A stretch of DNA of 10,047 nucleotides from Bacteroidales bacterium (GTDB lineage Bacteria; Bacteroidota; Bacteroidia; Bacteroidales; UBA932): the NCBI GenBank assembly GCA_023227835.1, contig JALOCI010000076.1, positions 1-10,047 on the forward strand, given 5' to 3'. The position numbers and the translations under genes are program-made. Shown here piece after piece: positions 8,030 through 10,047 of the stretch; within the stretch, counting starts at the first letter, position 1, and each line of letters begins with the position of its first letter. The notes below the pieces were generated by a model. It ran no database searches and was not told the DNA's origin. It was given only the letters and a program-made list of their open reading frames with translations.

Positions 8030-8037
8030 TAAATTTG
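8030..8037 (+). promoter_or_regulatory. Candidate Bacteroidota promoter -7 element for the asparaginase-symporter unit
   Basis: TAAATTTG matches the TAnnTTTG consensus of the Bacteroides primary sigma factor exactly. It lies 22 bases before the asparaginase ATG, which would give a leader of roughly 15 bases. No convincing -33 TTTG is found at the usual 19-21 base spacing, because that position falls in the U-tract of the preceding terminator; a TTTTG at 8011-8015 is too close. Confidence 0.45.
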
Positions 8038-8059
8038 ATTCATTAAGATCAATTGGTTT

Positions 8060-9070
8060 ATGATGAATACATTTAAATACTTTAGTACTCTGTTACTTCT
8101 TATCTTATGCGGAACTGTCTATGGACAGGATGGCAGTCAGAGTCCAAAATGGTCTATAGCACTTCACGGAGGTGCCGGTACACTTTCCTTGGATCTTACA
8201 AAGGAGAAAGTTCAGTTTCTTGAAGACGAGATGCTTAAAGCTCTTTCCTTAGGAGAATCAATACTGGCTAGAGGAGGTAAGAGCATTGATGCTGTGCAGG
8301 CAGTCGTTATATATCTTGAGGATTGCCCCTTGTTTAATGCCGGAAAGGGTGCTGTAACCAATCTACAGGGTATACATGAACTGGATGCTGCTATTATGGA
8401 TGGATCAAATCTTAAGGCAGGAGCTGTTGCAGGTCTGAGAGACGTTAAAAATCCTGTCAAGGCAGCCAGGCTGGTTATGGACAGTACAAAGCACGTTTTT
8501 CTTATTGCAGAGGGAGCATCTGCTTTCGCAAAGAGTCATGGATTGGATATTGTGAATAATTCATACTTTTCTACAGATGAAAGAACAGCACAAAACGAGA
8601 GAATAAACAAAGGAACAGAAGACCCATATCCTGTAGGCACTGTTGGTTGCGTTGCGCTTGACATGAATGGAAATCTTGCAGCTGCAACTTCAACCGGTGG
8701 TATGTCCGGAAAAAAATGGGGCAGAGTAGGAGATGTCCCGGTCATTGGTGCAGGAACATACGCAAATAATAGTACGGCAGCCATTTCAGGAACAGGTCAC
8801 GGAGAACTTTGGATAAGAAGAGTTGTGGCTTTTGATATTTCCGCACTTATGGATTACAAGGGATATACTCTGGAAGAGGCTGCAAATGAGGTAATATTTA
8901 ATAAAATATCTCCAATGGGAGGATCAGGCGGAGGAATCATAGCTGTTGACAAGAGTGGAAATATATCAATGGTTTTTAATACAGAAACTATGAACAGGGC
9001 TTGGTCCAAGTCTGACGGCACCTTTGGCGTGGGTGTAATCAAAGGTGACGATAAGAGCTTCAAAAAATAG
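8060..9070 (+). CDS. Secreted isoaspartyl peptidase/L-asparaginase (Ntn hydrolase, plant type)
   Basis: This enzyme hydrolyses beta-aspartyl dipeptides and L-asparagine, releasing aspartate. It belongs to the Ntn-hydrolase family of E. coli IaaA and plant asparaginases and matures by cutting itself before a threonine. Family motifs run the full length: HGGAG (36-40), PLFNAGKGAV, LDAAIMDG, then GTVGCVALD with the predicted nucleophile and cleavage residue Thr194, followed by ATSTGG, GRVGD, GAGTYA and the substrate-loop GTGHGELWIRR. At 336 residues it is complete. Residues 1-22 are a signal peptide ending VYG before Gln23; Cys17 is not in a valid lipobox because Leu precedes it, so a soluble periplasmic enzyme is expected. 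ATG at 8060 or 8063 would both serve. A symporter gene follows after nine bases, so the two are likely cotranscribed. The relative preference for asparagine or isoaspartyl peptides cannot be read from the sequence. Confidence 0.95.
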   Translation: MMNTFKYFSTLLLLILCGTVYGQDGSQSPKWSIALHGGAGTLSLDLTKEKVQFLEDEMLKALSLGESILARGGKSIDAVQAVVIYLEDCPLFNAGKGAVTNLQGIHELDAAIMDGSNLKAGAVAGLRDVKNPVKAARLVMDSTKHVFLIAEGASAFAKSHGLDIVNNSYFSTDERTAQNERINKGTEDPYPVGTVGCVALDMNGNLAAATSTGGMSGKKWGRVGDVPVIGAGTYANNSTAAISGTGHGELWIRRVVAFDISALMDYKGYTLEEAANEVIFNKISPMGGSGGGIIAVDKSGNISMVFNTETMNRAWSKSDGTFGVGVIKGDDKSFKK

Positions 9071-9079
9071 ATAAATCAC

Positions 9080-10047
9080 ATGCAAAAATTTAAATTTGGA
9101 TTGCTTCCCAAGGTAATAGTTGCCATTATTCTGGGTATTCTGGCTGCATTTATAACACCTACAGAGATAGTCAGAGCTGTAGTAACTTTAACTGACATAT
9201 TCGGAAAATATCTCTCTTTCATTATTCCTCTGATAATTATCGGTCTTGTTGCTCCAGGAATAGCAGACCTGGGTAAAGGAGCCGGCAGGTTGCTGGCAAT
9301 CACTGTAATCATAGCTTATGCATCAACACTGTTGGCAGGGTTTTTCTCATATTTTACTACAAGCATCTCTCTCCCTTTTATGATGGAGAGAAGTTCATCC
9401 CTGAATTCATCTGTGACTGAAGTTGCAGACAAGATAACGTCTTATTTTTCAATATCAATACCTCCAATTGTTGATGTTATGTCTGCACTGGTGCTTGCCT
9501 TCATTTTAGGATTAACTATTTCCGCAATAAAAGGAGGAGTAATCAAAGCAGCTGTAAATGAATTCAAGGATATAATTAACATTGTTATAAATAAATCGAT
9601 AATTCCGTTGCTCCCTTTCTATATTTTCGGTATTTTTCTCAAATTGACCAAAGAGGGGCAGGTCTCTATCGTCCTCGGGCTCTTTTTTAAAGTTATTTTA
9701 ATAATTTTTGCCATGCATGTTATATGGCTACTTTTTCAATACATGGTTGCCTGGCTTGTATCAGGGAAGAACCCTTTCAGAGCGTTGTACAACATGTTAC
9801 CGGCATATATGACAGCATTAGGAACACAATCCTCAGCCGCAACAATCCCCGTAACTAGATCACAGGTTTCGAAAAACGGAGTAAATGAAGATATTGCAGA
9901 TTTTGTTGTCCCACTTTGTGCTACTATACATCTGGCAGGAAGTACGCTAAAAATAACCGCGTGCGCATATGCTTTGATGTGGATGCTGGGGTTGCCATCG
10001 GGACTAGATCTGTTTACCGGATTTATTTTTATGTTGGGAGTGATTAT
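9080..10047 (+). CDS. Dicarboxylate/amino acid:cation symporter (DAACS/SDF family), 3' end outside window
   Basis: The frame is open to the right edge and yields 322 residues of an inner-membrane carrier of the sodium:dicarboxylate (SDF, PF00375) family, which takes up glutamate, aspartate or C4-dicarboxylates. The start is the first ATG after the in-frame asparaginase stop, nine bases away, and reads MQKFKFGLLPKV. Hydrophobic segments are visible from about residues 8-28, 40-60, 68-92, 130-152, 173-190 and 198-228. The re-entrant hairpin 1 motif appears as GTQSSAATIPVT near 248-259, where relatives have a serine-rich SSS core. The TM7 motif appears as ATIHLAGS at 281-288, replacing the canonical ATINMDGT. 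The final transmembrane segment and hairpin 2 are beyond the edge. The adjacent asparaginase suggests aspartate as a substrate, which is inference; succinate-like dicarboxylates are the main alternative. Confidence 0.9.
   Translation, partial: MQKFKFGLLPKVIVAIILGILAAFITPTEIVRAVVTLTDIFGKYLSFIIPLIIIGLVAPGIADLGKGAGRLLAITVIIAYASTLLAGFFSYFTTSISLPFMMERSSSLNSSVTEVADKITSYFSISIPPIVDVMSALVLAFILGLTISAIKGGVIKAAVNEFKDIINIVINKSIIPLLPFYIFGIFLKLTKEGQVSIVLGLFFKVILIIFAMHVIWLLFQYMVAWLVSGKNPFRALYNMLPAYMTALGTQSSAATIPVTRSQVSKNGVNEDIADFVVPLCATIHLAGSTLKITACAYALMWMLGLPSGLDLFTGFIFMLGVI

Noticed and set aside
8108..8113. Lipoprotein anchor at Cys17 of the asparaginase
   Set aside because: The residue before the Cys is Leu, which does not fit a lipobox; the VYG-Q site downstream fits a type I signal peptide better.

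Overview
The window looks like the chromosome of a Bacteroidota bacterium, probably of the order Bacteroidales. The evidence is a SusC/SusD outer-membrane pair, lipoproteins with Bacteroidota-type lipoboxes, a BACON-domain protein, A/T-rich start regions without Shine-Dalgarno sequences, and one good match to the Bacteroides -7 promoter element. I cannot name a genus. Every gene I can support lies on the plus strand, and I see no RNA gene, mobile element or CRISPR array.

Left and centre (2-7957) form one tightly packed five-gene cluster. It holds the tail of a calcineurin-like phosphoesterase, a SusC-type TonB-dependent transporter, a SusD-type surface lipoprotein, a complete secreted calcineurin-like phosphoesterase, and a lipoprotein with two BACON domains and an unassigned C-terminal beta domain. 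The gaps are 43, 18, 20 and 21 bases, and a hairpin-plus-U-tract terminator follows the last gene, so this is probably one transcript whose start lies outside the window. It has the architecture of a nutrient-uptake (PUL-like) locus, but the only enzymes visible are two related metallophosphoesterases and no glycoside hydrolase or lyase is seen. The simplest model is capture of a phosphorylated substrate by the surface lipoproteins, import by SusC/SusD, and removal of phosphate in the periplasm. The substrate is unknown.

Right (8030-10047) is a second unit behind its own promoter candidate. It holds a secreted isoaspartyl peptidase/L-asparaginase (Ntn hydrolase) and, nine bases later, a dicarboxylate/amino acid:cation symporter cut by the window edge. 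The two fit together as a scavenging pair: the enzyme releases aspartate in the periplasm and the carrier may import it. The carrier lacks the canonical NMDGT cation/substrate motif, which makes its coupling ion uncertain.

No regulator (anti-sigma factor, ECF sigma factor or hybrid two-component sensor) is present in the window, and the SusC protein lacks the N-terminal signalling domain that would couple it to an anti-sigma factor.
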